Assembly (NCBI GenBank): GCA_023428695.1
Contig: JAEYWY010000022.1
Location: forward strand, 186,001-250,000
Reading direction: 5' to 3'
Length of the DNA stretch: 64,000 nucleotides
Source: Bacteroidota bacterium
GTDB taxonomy: Bacteria; Bacteroidota; Bacteroidia; Cytophagales; Cyclobacteriaceae
How positions within the stretch are numbered: position 1 is the stretch's first letter; the number at the start of each line of letters is the position of its first letter. The notes under the pieces are model-generated. The model was not told where the DNA came from. It saw only the letters and a program-made list of their open reading frames with translations, and did not search any database. Made by a program: the position numbers and the translations under genes. This document shows positions 17,759-26,043 of this stretch, in pieces.

Positions 17759-18253
17759 ATGAAAAGAAAATTTGCACTCCTCGCGACACTTCTCGTGTCC
17801 GTCATTGTTTGCCAGGCACAACTTGATTCTGATTTCGAACTCGAATTTGCCTCCAAAGATGATTATCGTAAACATGAAGAAAAGGTGGCCCAAATCGCTG
17901 ACTACCTGTTATCCATTCCTCTGAATGATGCCAGTCCAAAAACAAAAGCGGCTTCAGCATCCCTTGTAAAATGGATGACAGGCACGCCTGATTATCACTT
18001 CGAACTCGACGGAACGCTGACGGCATTTACGAAGGACAATGAGACACTTCTTGTTCCTATTCTGGCATCGATGACAAGTTACGTGCTCAAGAACAAGGAG
18101 AAGGCCGATAACATGCGGGAAGTTAAACGTAATGGCTACACCATATTTCTTGACTACTGCCAGAACCGCGCTGACATCAAGTTAACACGCGAACTTAAGA
18201 AGGCACTTGCCGCCAAAGAAAAAGGCGAGCTCAACAAGTACCTCAAGATATAA
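17759..18253 (+). CDS. Exported helical protein of unknown function
   Basis: This 164-residue protein has a signal peptide (residues 1-20, ending VCQAQ). The mature part is helical and charged, with KHEEKVAQIADYLLSIPLND, ASLVKWMTGTPDYHFEL, LASMTSYVLKNKEKADNMREVKRNG and a C-terminal lysine-rich helix. I have seen similar proteins in Bacteroidota genomes without a function. A bidirectional terminator follows directly. Confidence 0.72.
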   Translation: MKRKFALLATLLVSVIVCQAQLDSDFELEFASKDDYRKHEEKVAQIADYLLSIPLNDASPKTKAASASLVKWMTGTPDYHFELDGTLTAFTKDNETLLVPILASMTSYVLKNKEKADNMREVKRNGYTIFLDYCQNRADIKLTRELKKALAAKEKGELNKYLKI

Positions 18254-18285
18254 AAAAAGGCGCCGTATTGCGGCCCCTTTTATTT
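18251..18285. terminator. Bidirectional terminator between convergent genes
   Basis: AAAAGG-C-GCCG (18255-18265) pairs with CGGC-C-CCTTTT (18271-18281) around a TATTG loop, with one C-C mismatch. T-rich DNA follows on the plus strand and a seven-A run precedes it, so the hairpin can end transcripts from both sides. It lies between genes ending at 18253 and 18306. Confidence 0.7.
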
Positions 18286-18305
18286 CCCGATAAACATAAC
18301 GATGA

Positions 18306-18833
18306 TCAACCAAATGTGCGGGTCGGATCATCTTCGAGGCTGTCTTTATCGTCACCACCCAGACTGTAGTGATCATTTTCCTCGTCGCCCTGATCCAACG
18401 CATCAGTGCTTTTTTGATCTCCACTCGGGACGTCGAGATCACGAGCGGCAAAATCAACGGGCCATGTACGATGCTTTAGTTGTTCATCGTCACCGCCATC
18501 CAGACTAAGATCGCGCGGTCCGAGCGCTTCATAATCTTCACGCGTCAGGTCACTTTCAGCTGCAGGGGTTGTTTCTTCCTCAGCCGGCAGGCCCGGGCTT
18601 TCATTCAATTCGCGCCCTTCTTCTTCCGGTGGGCGTGCACCCGGCGTTCTGCTTATCTTTTCTGTATCAACACTGACCCGCTCTGTGTTCTTGCGGTTCA
18701 TTATATCCTCATTCAGGGGATATTCTCCCGGTAGCGGTTTATTCTCACGCCGTCCCTGAGACGTACCTTCTCCTTCTGACGATCCGGCATGCTCCTTGTC
18801 AGGTTGCCCGGTATTTTTATTTTCCTCTTTCAT
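18306..18833 (-). CDS. Acidic, probably disordered cytoplasmic protein
   Basis: This 175-residue protein consists almost wholly of Glu, Asp, Gly, Pro, Ser, Thr, Arg and Lys, with very few hydrophobic residues, so it is probably disordered. The C-terminal 75 residues look conserved in design: EALGPRDLSLDGGDDEQL, WPVDFAARDLDVPSGD, DQGDEENDHYSLGGDD. Similar tails (ALGPKDLSMDGGDDEQL-like, DLDVPG-like) occur in Bacteroidota hypotheticals as far as I recall. No signal peptide is present. Function is unknown; a stress or hydration role would be a guess. Confidence 0.65.
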   Translation of the reverse strand: MKEENKNTGQPDKEHAGSSEGEGTSQGRRENKPLPGEYPLNEDIMNRKNTERVSVDTEKISRTPGARPPEEEGRELNESPGLPAEEETTPAAESDLTREDYEALGPRDLSLDGGDDEQLKHRTWPVDFAARDLDVPSGDQKSTDALDQGDEENDHYSLGGDDKDSLEDDPTRTFG

Positions 18834-18939
18834 AGTGGTCTGTTTTGTTCTGCAATGGTCGTATTACCGACGTCTATGAGGAAAATCAAAAAACCGGTGC
18901 CACGCTACTGCGGCGCACAACGGGATAGTTACTTGCCGA

Positions 18940-19575
18940 TCAGAATTTGCCGACTTTAAGTGTTATGTTGTAAGACCAGTTGCTCAGTTTGCTGTCGCCG
19001 AGCCCATAGCCGTCGCTGCCAAATGTTTTCCGATACGAGATGCCGGGGCTGAGTCGCAACCAACGGAAGATGTTCACCTCAACCTGGGCACCGGGTTCAA
19101 GAACCTGGAAGAAATCCTCGTCGTGATCTACGTCCGGATGATCCCAGTCATCCCAGTCGTCCCAATCATCCCAGTCAGACCGTTCATATTGAAGGGTGAA
19201 TCCAGCTCCCGCGAAAAGCGAAAGGTTGACGTGAATGACGCGGTTTGATGAGAAAACGTACTCAGACATAAAACCAAACTGTCCATACTGCCAGCTCATG
19301 CGGTTACCAGGTGCCATACGGTACTCGTAGGGAACAGGGATATAGTTTGTCGAGGCTGCAGCGCCAAGACCAAGCAGGAGGCGCCGTTTGATAAACCAGC
19401 CGCCGTAGAGTTCCACGATGTTGGCGTAATCGTCATTGATCATGCTGAATTTGTTGGAAATGCCCACGTAACCACCGGACGGGCTGGGATTACGGAAGAT
19501 TGTTTGTATTTCCTGCGCTATAAGGGCGGGTGCCAAAACAATCAAGAAAGCGGTGAGATATAGCTGTTTTTTCAT
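18940..19575 (-). CDS. Outer-membrane beta-barrel-like protein with DWD repeats
   Basis: This 211-residue exported protein has a signal peptide (ends LIAQ at about 20). It shows alternating beta-strand patterns and ends in an aromatic residue, like small outer-membrane barrels. Recognisable strands are GYVGISNKFSMINDDY, WFIKRRLLLGLGAAAS, YGQFGFMSEYVFS and NVSL-type segments ending NITLKVGKF. A predicted external loop (about residues 133-145) holds Asp-Trp-Asp repeated four times, then HPDVDHDED, which is very acidic and could bind divalent metal. I recognise no precise family. It lies downstream of argH, 66 bp from the argH stop, with its own probable expression. Confidence 0.65.
   Translation of the reverse strand: MKKQLYLTAFLIVLAPALIAQEIQTIFRNPSPSGGYVGISNKFSMINDDYANIVELYGGWFIKRRLLLGLGAAASTNYIPVPYEYRMAPGNRMSWQYGQFGFMSEYVFSSNRVIHVNLSLFAGAGFTLQYERSDWDDWDDWDDWDHPDVDHDEDFFQVLEPGAQVEVNIFRWLRLSPGISYRKTFGSDGYGLGDSKLSNWSYNITLKVGKF
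19141..19176 (-). repeat. Four-copy 9-bp coding tandem repeat (Asp-Trp-Asp)
   Basis: The unit ATCCCAGTC (plus strand) is repeated four times head to tail; copy three has two changed bases (GTCCCAATC). On the coding strand each unit reads GACTGGGAT, Asp-Trp-Asp. Short exact units like this can gain or lose copies by slippage and stay in frame. Confidence 0.85.
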
Positions 19576-19641
19576 ACCGGGTGTTTTTGTTTCTTCTGAG
19601 ACAACGACCCGGGCGGCTACCCCTACTTCTGGGTAAAATTT

Positions 19642-20976
19642 TTATCCGTTGATGAGCTTCGTCATCGCATCCTGGCTTGTCGAAAAGTTGAAATCCGCCA
19701 AAACACGCCCCATCATTTCCCGGATTTCCGGCAAACACAGGTTTCCGATGCTGCCTTCATGGGTATGCTTCACGGTCTTTTCAGGGCTATAGGCACCCCG
19801 TTCAATGTCAAGACCCACCTTTTTATATGCATCGCGGAACGCCATACCTCCAATCACCAGGCGGTTCACTTCCTCAACACTGAAGAGGAATTTGTATTTG
19901 TCATCATCCAACAGGTTGGGTTTGACCTGAATGTTTTCCAGCATCAGCCTGACCATATAAAGACAGTCCTTCATCGCCTCCAAAGCAGGAAACAGCATCT
20001 CCTTTAATAACTGCATCTCACGGTGATACCCCGAGGGAAGGTTGGCCGTCATCATGGCAATGTCGTTTGGCAAGGCAGCAATCTGATTGCACCGACCCCG
20101 GACGAGTTCAAAAACATCAGGGTTTTTCTTATGCGGCATTATGCTTGAACCGGTAGTAAGTTCATCCGGAAAGCTGATGAATCCGAAGTTCTGATTCAGG
20201 AAGAGACACGCATCCATGGAGAGCTTTCCGAGTGTCGTGGCGATATTTCCGAGCGCCGATGCGACGATACGTTCAGTCTTCCCCCGGCCCATCTGTGCAT
20301 AGACAACGTTATAGTTCAACGCCTCAAAGCCCAGTAACTTCGTAGTCATCGACCTGTCAAGCGGAAAAGACGAACCATACCCCGCTGCCGAACCCAATGG
20401 GTTCTTGTTCACAATCCGGTACGCTGCGTTCAGGGTAGTCAGGTCATCGACGAGGCTTTCGGCATAGGCGGAAAACCAGAGACCAAATGACGAAGGCATT
20501 GCAAGCTGAAAGTGCGTATAACCGGGAAGCAGACTCTCCTTGTGTTTATCCGCAAGGGAAATCAACAATTCAAAAAGAGAATTTACTTCTTCCGTCAGTT
20601 GCCGGATTTCATCGCGAAGGAAAAGTTTGATGTCAACCAGAACCTGATCATTACGCGAACGCCCACTGTGTATTTTTTTGCCGACGTCACCCAGTTGTTT
20701 TGTGAGTTCCAGCTCGACCTGTGAATGAATGTCTTCGACTCCTGGCTCCACCCTAAAATCGCCGGATCCGATCCGCGTATAAATCTTTCGCAGCGCGTTA
20801 ACAAGCAGGTCGAGTTCTTCCTTCGACAACAATCCCACGGATTGCAACATCGTAATGTGCGCGATCGAACCGAGGACATCGAACTTTGCCAGGTACATAT
20901 CCATTTCGGCGTCCCGGCCCACCGTGAATTTTTCGACTTCCGCGAGTGATGACTTGTCTTTTTGCCAGAGTTTCAT
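19642..20976 (-). CDS. argH: Argininosuccinate lyase
   Basis: This 444-residue enzyme of the fumarase/aspartase superfamily splits argininosuccinate into arginine and fumarate, the last step of arginine synthesis. The superfamily signature GSSIMPHKKNP is complete (catalytic Ser in the flexible loop). The N-terminal EDIHSQVELELTK and GSGRSRNDQ-type (IHSGRSRNDQV) segments match ArgH. Length is normal. It is the last gene of the arginine operon, 54 bp after the deacylase gene. Confidence 0.96.
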   Translation of the reverse strand: MKLWQKDKSSLAEVEKFTVGRDAEMDMYLAKFDVLGSIAHITMLQSVGLLSKEELDLLVNALRKIYTRIGSGDFRVEPGVEDIHSQVELELTKQLGDVGKKIHSGRSRNDQVLVDIKLFLRDEIRQLTEEVNSLFELLISLADKHKESLLPGYTHFQLAMPSSFGLWFSAYAESLVDDLTTLNAAYRIVNKNPLGSAAGYGSSFPLDRSMTTKLLGFEALNYNVVYAQMGRGKTERIVASALGNIATTLGKLSMDACLFLNQNFGFISFPDELTTGSSIMPHKKNPDVFELVRGRCNQIAALPNDIAMMTANLPSGYHREMQLLKEMLFPALEAMKDCLYMVRLMLENIQVKPNLLDDDKYKFLFSVEEVNRLVIGGMAFRDAYKKVGLDIERGAYSPEKTVKHTHEGSIGNLCLPEIREMMGRVLADFNFSTSQDAMTKLING

Positions 20977-21030
20977 GGATCGAATGTCGTTAATGCGCGT
21001 GAATTTTCCCGTTGTGAATGCAAGTCTTCA

Positions 21031-22095
21031 TTAATTCGCAGCGAAAACTTCCTTCAATATCTTCGTATAGACGTCAATACCGTTCTTGATTTCGTCGACA
21101 TAAATGAATTCATCCGCCGTATGTGACCGCGCTGAATCGCCGGGGCCGATCTTCACGCTGGGAACGGGAATGAGTGCCTGATCCGATGTTGTCGGAGATC
21201 CGTAACATGCAATGCCTAATTTCGACGCAGCCTTCACAAGCGCGTGGTCACGTCCAATCCCCGATGGGCGCATGCGCATTGAGCGCGGCTTTACTTCACA
21301 CTTCACGTTGCGTTTGACCTCCTCTAAAATCTCCTCCAAAGAATATGCATCAGTCACACGAACGTCGACAGTGAACGTGCACTCAGCTGGTACCACGTTG
21401 TGTTGTTTTCCTGCCTGAATTATAGTGACCGTCATCTTCACGGTACCCAGTGTTTCGGAAACTTTCGGAAAGCGATATGTACGAAGCCATTCTATGTCGG
21501 GAAGTGCCTCATAGATCGCGTTAACTCCTTCTTCCCGGGCGGCATGTCCTGCTTTGCCACGTGCGGTACAATCGAGAACCATCAAACCTTTTTCAGCAGT
21601 TGCCATCTGGCAAAGGGTCGGCTCACCTACAATCGCGAACGATACTTCAGGGAGCTCACTCCAGATACTTTCGATTCCACCCGTGCCGGATATTTCCTCC
21701 TCCGCCGTCGCGGCAAGCAAAAGGTTATGTGAGAGATTATTCTGATTATAAAAATGAAGGAATGTACATATCAGCGAAACCAGCGGACCACCGGCATCGT
21801 TACTTCCCAATCCGTAAAGTTTGCCATCAACGATGTCAGGTGAAAACGGGTCACGTGTATACTGGGCGTTGGGCCTGACGGTATCGTGATGCGAGTTCAG
21901 CAATATCGTCGGTTTGCTTTCATCGAAAGCGGCGTTTACCGCCCAGACATTGTTTCCTTTCCTTTGAATTCTGACTCCCTGTTCTGTGAGAAAGTCCGCT
22001 ATCAGCGACGCTACCTTTTCTTCCTCTTTGCTGAAAGATGGTATCGCCACCATTTTCCCGAGAAGTTCAACCGCTAACGTATGTAGTTTGTCCAT
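21031..22095 (-). CDS. M20-family N-acyl-citrulline/ornithine deacylase (ArgE-like)
   Basis: This 354-residue binuclear zinc hydrolase probably removes the N-acyl group from N-acylcitrulline, giving citrulline. Metal-site motifs are NSHHDTV (His and Asp), GSNDAGG (Asp), TAEEEISG (catalytic and ligand Glu) and VGEPT (Glu). A central lid domain carries KGLMVLDCTARGKAGHAAREEGVNA. The ATG at 22095 was chosen; a TTG lies two codons before it. In an operon with an N-acyl-ornithine carbamoyltransferase and no argJ, this step must act after carbamoylation. Whether the acyl group is acetyl or succinyl is discussed under the carbamoyltransferase. Confidence 0.87.
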   Translation of the reverse strand: MDKLHTLAVELLGKMVAIPSFSKEEEKVASLIADFLTEQGVRIQRKGNNVWAVNAAFDESKPTILLNSHHDTVRPNAQYTRDPFSPDIVDGKLYGLGSNDAGGPLVSLICTFLHFYNQNNLSHNLLLAATAEEEISGTGGIESIWSELPEVSFAIVGEPTLCQMATAEKGLMVLDCTARGKAGHAAREEGVNAIYEALPDIEWLRTYRFPKVSETLGTVKMTVTIIQAGKQHNVVPAECTFTVDVRVTDAYSLEEILEEVKRNVKCEVKPRSMRMRPSGIGRDHALVKAASKLGIACYGSPTTSDQALIPVPSVKIGPGDSARSHTADEFIYVDEIKNGIDVYTKILKEVFAAN

Positions 22096-22128
22096 CGCCA
22101 ATTGTGTCGCTAAGCTTTCAATATTTAC

Positions 22129-22917
22129 TTAAGATGTGATGAGTGTACCACTGGTTTGCATGCCCGTATTCTGCAGGAGGTCACCCGCCTCGCCAATCAA
22201 CACTTCCTTTACGCCCGAACTGATTGCCTGATACGCGTTCTCAAGTTTCGGAAGTATTCCGTCTGCAAACACTCCTTTCTGCAAAAGTTCATCATACAGG
22301 CGACGCGGCAAATGAGTAATGACCGAATCTTCATGCTCCACGTTTGCGAGCACGCCTTTCTTTTCAAAACAGTAAATGAGTCTCACGTCAAAGTGTTTGC
22401 TTAATGCGACGGCTAACACTGATGCAATAGTATCGGCATTCGTATTGAGCATTACTCCGTCGGCATGTGTCAACGGTGCGAATACCGGAATCGTGCTTTG
22501 TTTCAGCAGGAAATACAATAAGGCAGTATTCACACCTTCGGGCTTGATGTCTCCAACAAAACCGTAATCTATCTCCTTCACCGGGCGTCGCACTGCGGTA
22601 ATGAGGTTCCCGTCTGCTCCCGTTACGCCTAATGCCTGACAACCGAGCTTTTGCAACTTGGCGACGATCTGTTTATTCACAAGTCCGCCATACACCATCG
22701 TAACAAGATCAAGTGTTTCGGCATCTGTGATTCTTCGTCCATTGACGTAGTTGGCGGTAATGCCCAACTGTTCACCAAGGCGTGTCGCAATTTTGCCGCC
22801 GCCGTGTATAAGTATGCGCGGTTCCTTGATCGAAGCAAAATCCTTTAGAAACCGGTCCAGGGCTTCCGGTTTGTCGAGCACATTCCCGCCGATCTTGATG
22901 ATGAATAACTTGTTCAT
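22129..22917 (-). CDS. argB: N-acylglutamate kinase (acetyl/succinylglutamate kinase)
   Basis: This 262-residue amino-acid kinase phosphorylates the gamma-carboxyl of N-acylglutamate, the second step of the pathway. It has IIKIGGNVLDKP (phosphate-binding Lys and GG) at the start, ILIHGGGKIATRLGEQLGI, and VNGRRITD, the N-acylglutamate-binding segment. NTNADTIASVLAVAL near residue 165 matches the ATP-side motif. In Bacteroidota that use succinylated intermediates the same family member works on N-succinylglutamate. The ATG at 22917 directly precedes the kinase fold. It lies 10 bp after the carbamoyltransferase stop. Confidence 0.92.
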   Translation of the reverse strand: MNKLFIIKIGGNVLDKPEALDRFLKDFASIKEPRILIHGGGKIATRLGEQLGITANYVNGRRITDAETLDLVTMVYGGLVNKQIVAKLQKLGCQALGVTGADGNLITAVRRPVKEIDYGFVGDIKPEGVNTALLYFLLKQSTIPVFAPLTHADGVMLNTNADTIASVLAVALSKHFDVRLIYCFEKKGVLANVEHEDSVITHLPRRLYDELLQKGVFADGILPKLENAYQAISSGVKEVLIGEAGDLLQNTGMQTSGTLITS

Positions 22918-22927
22918 AGGTTTATTT

Positions 22928-23887
22928 CTATGTTCCGGAAGCCGAAAGCAATTCATGCAGGACAGCCTGGGCCGCCCAAACGCGGTTTGAAGCTTCCTGT
23001 GTTACGAGGCTGTTTGGCCCGTCGAGAATCTCATCACTCAACTCCACGTTTCGTCGCACCGGTAAACAATGCATAACCCGCGCGTTATTGGTTAGCTTCA
23101 GTTGTTCGTTGGTCAGCATCCATTCCGGATCATTGCAATAGACGCGGCCGTAGTCCGTGTACGTGCTCCAGTTCTTCACATAAACAAAGTCCGCATGCTT
23201 TAATGCTTCCTGCTGATTGTGCGTAATCATTGCACCACGCGTAAACTTCGAATCAAGCTCGTAGTCTTCCGGATGGGTGATCACGAAGTCAGCTTTTCCC
23301 CACGCGTTAACCCATTGGGAAAAACTGTTTGCCACGCATTGAGGCAGCGCCTTGACATGTGGCGCCCACGTTAGCACAATCTTTGGCCGGCGTTTTTCGC
23401 GAAATGTTTCGGTGATCGTAATAATATCAGTAAGGCTCTGCAACGGGTGCAGCGTCGCACTCTCGAGACTAAGGATAGGGATGCCTGCGTAACGAACAAA
23501 CTGATTAATGTACAGTTCGCTATAGTCATCAACCTTGTTCTTTAATCCGGGAAATGTACGGATGCCAAGCACGTCGAAGTACTTGCCAAGAATCGGCGCG
23601 GCGTCTTTGACGTGTTCAACCGTGTTGCCGCTCATTATAGCCTCATCCTCGAACTCAAGCGACCATCCCTCAGCGCCGACGTTAAACACGATGGACTCCA
23701 TACCAAGATTCGCCGCTGCAATCTGTGTACTGAGTCTTGTGCGCATGCTTGGGTTGAGAAACAGAAGTCCCAACCGTTTGTTTTTCCCCGCGGACTTTGC
23801 CGACAGGGGATCGGCTTTGAACGCAAGTGCTTTTTCAACCAGTGCGCTTATATCAGCGGCGTCGTCGACAGAAATAAACTTCTTCAT
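22928..23887 (-). CDS. argF': N-succinylornithine (N-acylornithine) carbamoyltransferase
   Basis: This 319-residue transcarbamylase transfers the carbamoyl group of carbamoyl phosphate to N-acylornithine. Visible motifs are SMRTR (47-51, carbamoyl phosphate), ATLHPLQSLTD and HCLPVRRNVE. The loop GNTVEH (87-92) aligns with GDTEEH of Xanthomonas N-acetylornithine carbamoyltransferase and GDKPEH of the Bacteroides fragilis N-succinylornithine enzyme. Residue 90 is Val. In published mutagenesis the Glu at this position gave acetylornithine specificity, while Pro, Ser, Val or Ala gave succinylornithine specificity. I therefore infer succinylornithine as substrate. The start overlaps the argD stop by 4 bp. 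Confidence 0.92.
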   Translation of the reverse strand: MKKFISVDDAADISALVEKALAFKADPLSAKSAGKNKRLGLLFLNPSMRTRLSTQIAAANLGMESIVFNVGAEGWSLEFEDEAIMSGNTVEHVKDAAPILGKYFDVLGIRTFPGLKNKVDDYSELYINQFVRYAGIPILSLESATLHPLQSLTDIITITETFREKRRPKIVLTWAPHVKALPQCVANSFSQWVNAWGKADFVITHPEDYELDSKFTRGAMITHNQQEALKHADFVYVKNWSTYTDYGRVYCNDPEWMLTNEQLKLTNNARVMHCLPVRRNVELSDEILDGPNSLVTQEASNRVWAAQAVLHELLSASGT

Positions 23888-25005
23888 TTCAGAACATCGT
23901 TGAGTGCATGAAGGAACAAGTCCGCCTCCTCCTTTTTCAATGCAAGGGAAGGCAGCAACCGGATTGTATTTGGTTTCGACTCACCGGTAAAGATACCGTG
24001 ATGGAAGAGTAAATCGCTCCGGACGGTAGTGCGATCCGATGCAAGGTCAAAACCAATCATAAGTCCACGGCCGCGAATGCTTTCAATGCCGGAGACTCCG
24101 GTAAGATTTCCCAGTATGTGCGACCCCACCAACGTTGCATTGCGCATCAACTGTTCCTGCTCCATTACCTCGAGTACGGCGAGTCCGGCAACGGCCGCGA
24201 GATAATTTCCGCCAAATGTTGTTCCAAGCATTCCGCTCCAGGGTTTGATATCGGGATGAATCAGCACGCCGCCAATAGGGAAACCGTTAGCCATCCCCTT
24301 GGCCATCGTAATCAAATGAGGCCGGATACCCGAAAACTGATGCGAGAAAAACTTCCCTGTCCTTCCGTAACCTGACTGAATTTCATCAAGAATGAGGAGG
24401 GAGCCGTTTTCACGACACTTCTCATCAAGAAGCTGGAGGAAGCTGTCGTCCGGAACCTGGATACCGCCAACGCCCTGAATACCTTCAATGATTACTGCGG
24501 CGACATCGTCATCGAGCACGTCGAGAAACGCGGCCGTGTCATTGAGCGGCACGAACACGATTTCGTGTCCGGCGTTAAAAGGCGCAACTATTTTAGGATT
24601 GTCGGTTGCGGCGACCGCTCCCGAAGTACGCCCGTGAAATGCTTTCCTGAACGCAATGACCTTCTTCCTGCCCGTGATAAATGACGCAAGCTTCAACGCG
24701 TTTTCATTCGCCTCTGCTCCTGAGTTACACAGAAACAACTGGTATTCGGGGTACCCCGAAAGCTGACCGAGGCGTTCGGCAAATTCCTCCTGCAGCGGGT
24801 TCTTTACACTGTTGGAATAGAAGCCAATTATATCAAGCTGATCCTTCAGGCGTTTCACATAATGCGGATGCGAGTGCCCAATCGAGATAACGGCGTGACC
24901 ACCGTACAAATCAAGATATTTTCTACCCTTGTCATCCCAGATCCACGACCCCTCTGCCCTGACCGGTGTAATATCAAAAAGCGGATAAACGTCGAATAAT
25001 TTCAT
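23884..25005 (-). CDS. argD: N-acyl-ornithine aminotransferase (class III, PLP)
   Basis: This 373-residue class III aminotransferase converts N-acylglutamate semialdehyde to N-acylornithine with glutamate. Class III features are LFLCNSGAEANENALKLA (cofactor phosphate loop), AFRKAFHGRTSGAVAAT, LLILDEIQSGYGRTGKFF (Asp and Gln contacting PLP) and the PLP lysine in ITMAKGMANGFPIGG. Length is typical. It sits between argC (4 bp gap) and argF' (4 bp overlap). Confidence 0.95.
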   Translation of the reverse strand: MKLFDVYPLFDITPVRAEGSWIWDDKGRKYLDLYGGHAVISIGHSHPHYVKRLKDQLDIIGFYSNSVKNPLQEEFAERLGQLSGYPEYQLFLCNSGAEANENALKLASFITGRKKVIAFRKAFHGRTSGAVAATDNPKIVAPFNAGHEIVFVPLNDTAAFLDVLDDDVAAVIIEGIQGVGGIQVPDDSFLQLLDEKCRENGSLLILDEIQSGYGRTGKFFSHQFSGIRPHLITMAKGMANGFPIGGVLIHPDIKPWSGMLGTTFGGNYLAAVAGLAVLEVMEQEQLMRNATLVGSHILGNLTGVSGIESIRGRGLMIGFDLASDRTTVRSDLLFHHGIFTGESKPNTIRLLPSLALKKEEADLFLHALNDVLK

Positions 25006-25009
25006 TGTC

Positions 25010-25987
25010 TTAGAATACGATTGACTTCAATTTCAAACCGGCGGTTTCTTCAAGACCAAACATCAGGTTCATATTTTGGACCGCCTGCCCCGAGGCACCT
25101 TTTAATAAATTATCAATGGCCGAGTGAATGACAACTTTATCACCGTCATGTTCAATGCCGATAAGACACTTGTTGTTGTTTACGACCTGTTTCAGATTAA
25201 TGGTCGAGTCGGCAACAACCGTAAAGGGATGATCGCGATAAAAATCATGATAAAGTTGTTTCACTTTGTCAACGGGCATTGACAAGCTTACACAGGAACT
25301 CACGAATATACCCCGGGCAAAATCGCCACGCCATGGAATAAAATTGATTGACCCGTTGAAGCCAGGCTGAGTCTCTTTGATCGTTTTGTTAATCTCCTTA
25401 AGATGCTGATGGGTCAGGGTTTTGTATGCTGATATGTTGTTTGCACGCCACGTAAAATGCGTAGTCTCCTGGAGACGTTGACCTGCGCCTGTCGACCCCG
25501 TTATTCCGGTAACGAAAACTTCGCCAAGCAATCCCGCTTTTGCCAACGGAAGAATGCTGAGTTCTATCGCCGTGGCAAAACATCCGGGGTTCGCGACGTT
25601 GTGGGCTTTTTTGATTTCGTCGCGTTTCAATTCAGGAAGTCCGTAAACAAATGAACGACCATCAAGGGAGTCACCAAGGCGAAAGTCCTGGCTCAGATCT
25701 ATGATTCTCACTGAAGACGGAAACGGGTTCTCCTGAAGGAACTTCTTGCTTTCACCATGACCAAGGCACAGGAAAATTACGTCAACCGCGTCATTCCATT
25801 CTGCGGCGAAAAGCAAATCTGTCTCACCCAGAAGGTCGCTGTGAACCGAATAAAGTGGATTACCGGCATTGCTTCTGCTATGAACGAAGTCAAGCGTTAC
25901 ATCAGGATGGTTCAGTAATAACCGAATGGTTTCGCCTCCTGTATACCCTGCTCCTCCGATAATACCGGCTTTTATTTTTTCTTTCAT
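25010..25987 (-). CDS. argC: N-acyl-gamma-glutamyl-phosphate reductase
   Basis: This 325-residue NADPH-dependent reductase makes N-acylglutamate semialdehyde. The nucleotide-binding start is AGIIGGAGYTGGETIRLLLNHPDV. The catalytic Cys lies in the family signature VANPGCFATAIELSILPL (about residue 135). FIPWRGDFARGIFVS and the ending GASGQAVQNMNLMFGL also match ArgC. It is followed by argD after 4 bp. Confidence 0.96.
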   Translation of the reverse strand: MKEKIKAGIIGGAGYTGGETIRLLLNHPDVTLDFVHSRSNAGNPLYSVHSDLLGETDLLFAAEWNDAVDVIFLCLGHGESKKFLQENPFPSSVRIIDLSQDFRLGDSLDGRSFVYGLPELKRDEIKKAHNVANPGCFATAIELSILPLAKAGLLGEVFVTGITGSTGAGQRLQETTHFTWRANNISAYKTLTHQHLKEINKTIKETQPGFNGSINFIPWRGDFARGIFVSSCVSLSMPVDKVKQLYHDFYRDHPFTVVADSTINLKQVVNNNKCLIGIEHDGDKVVIHSAIDNLLKGASGQAVQNMNLMFGLEETAGLKLKSIVF

Positions 25988-26043
25988 TGCACTAAATGGG
26001 TTGCAAAGTGAGTCGCCTCACTTTAATGAATTGATAATTTCAA

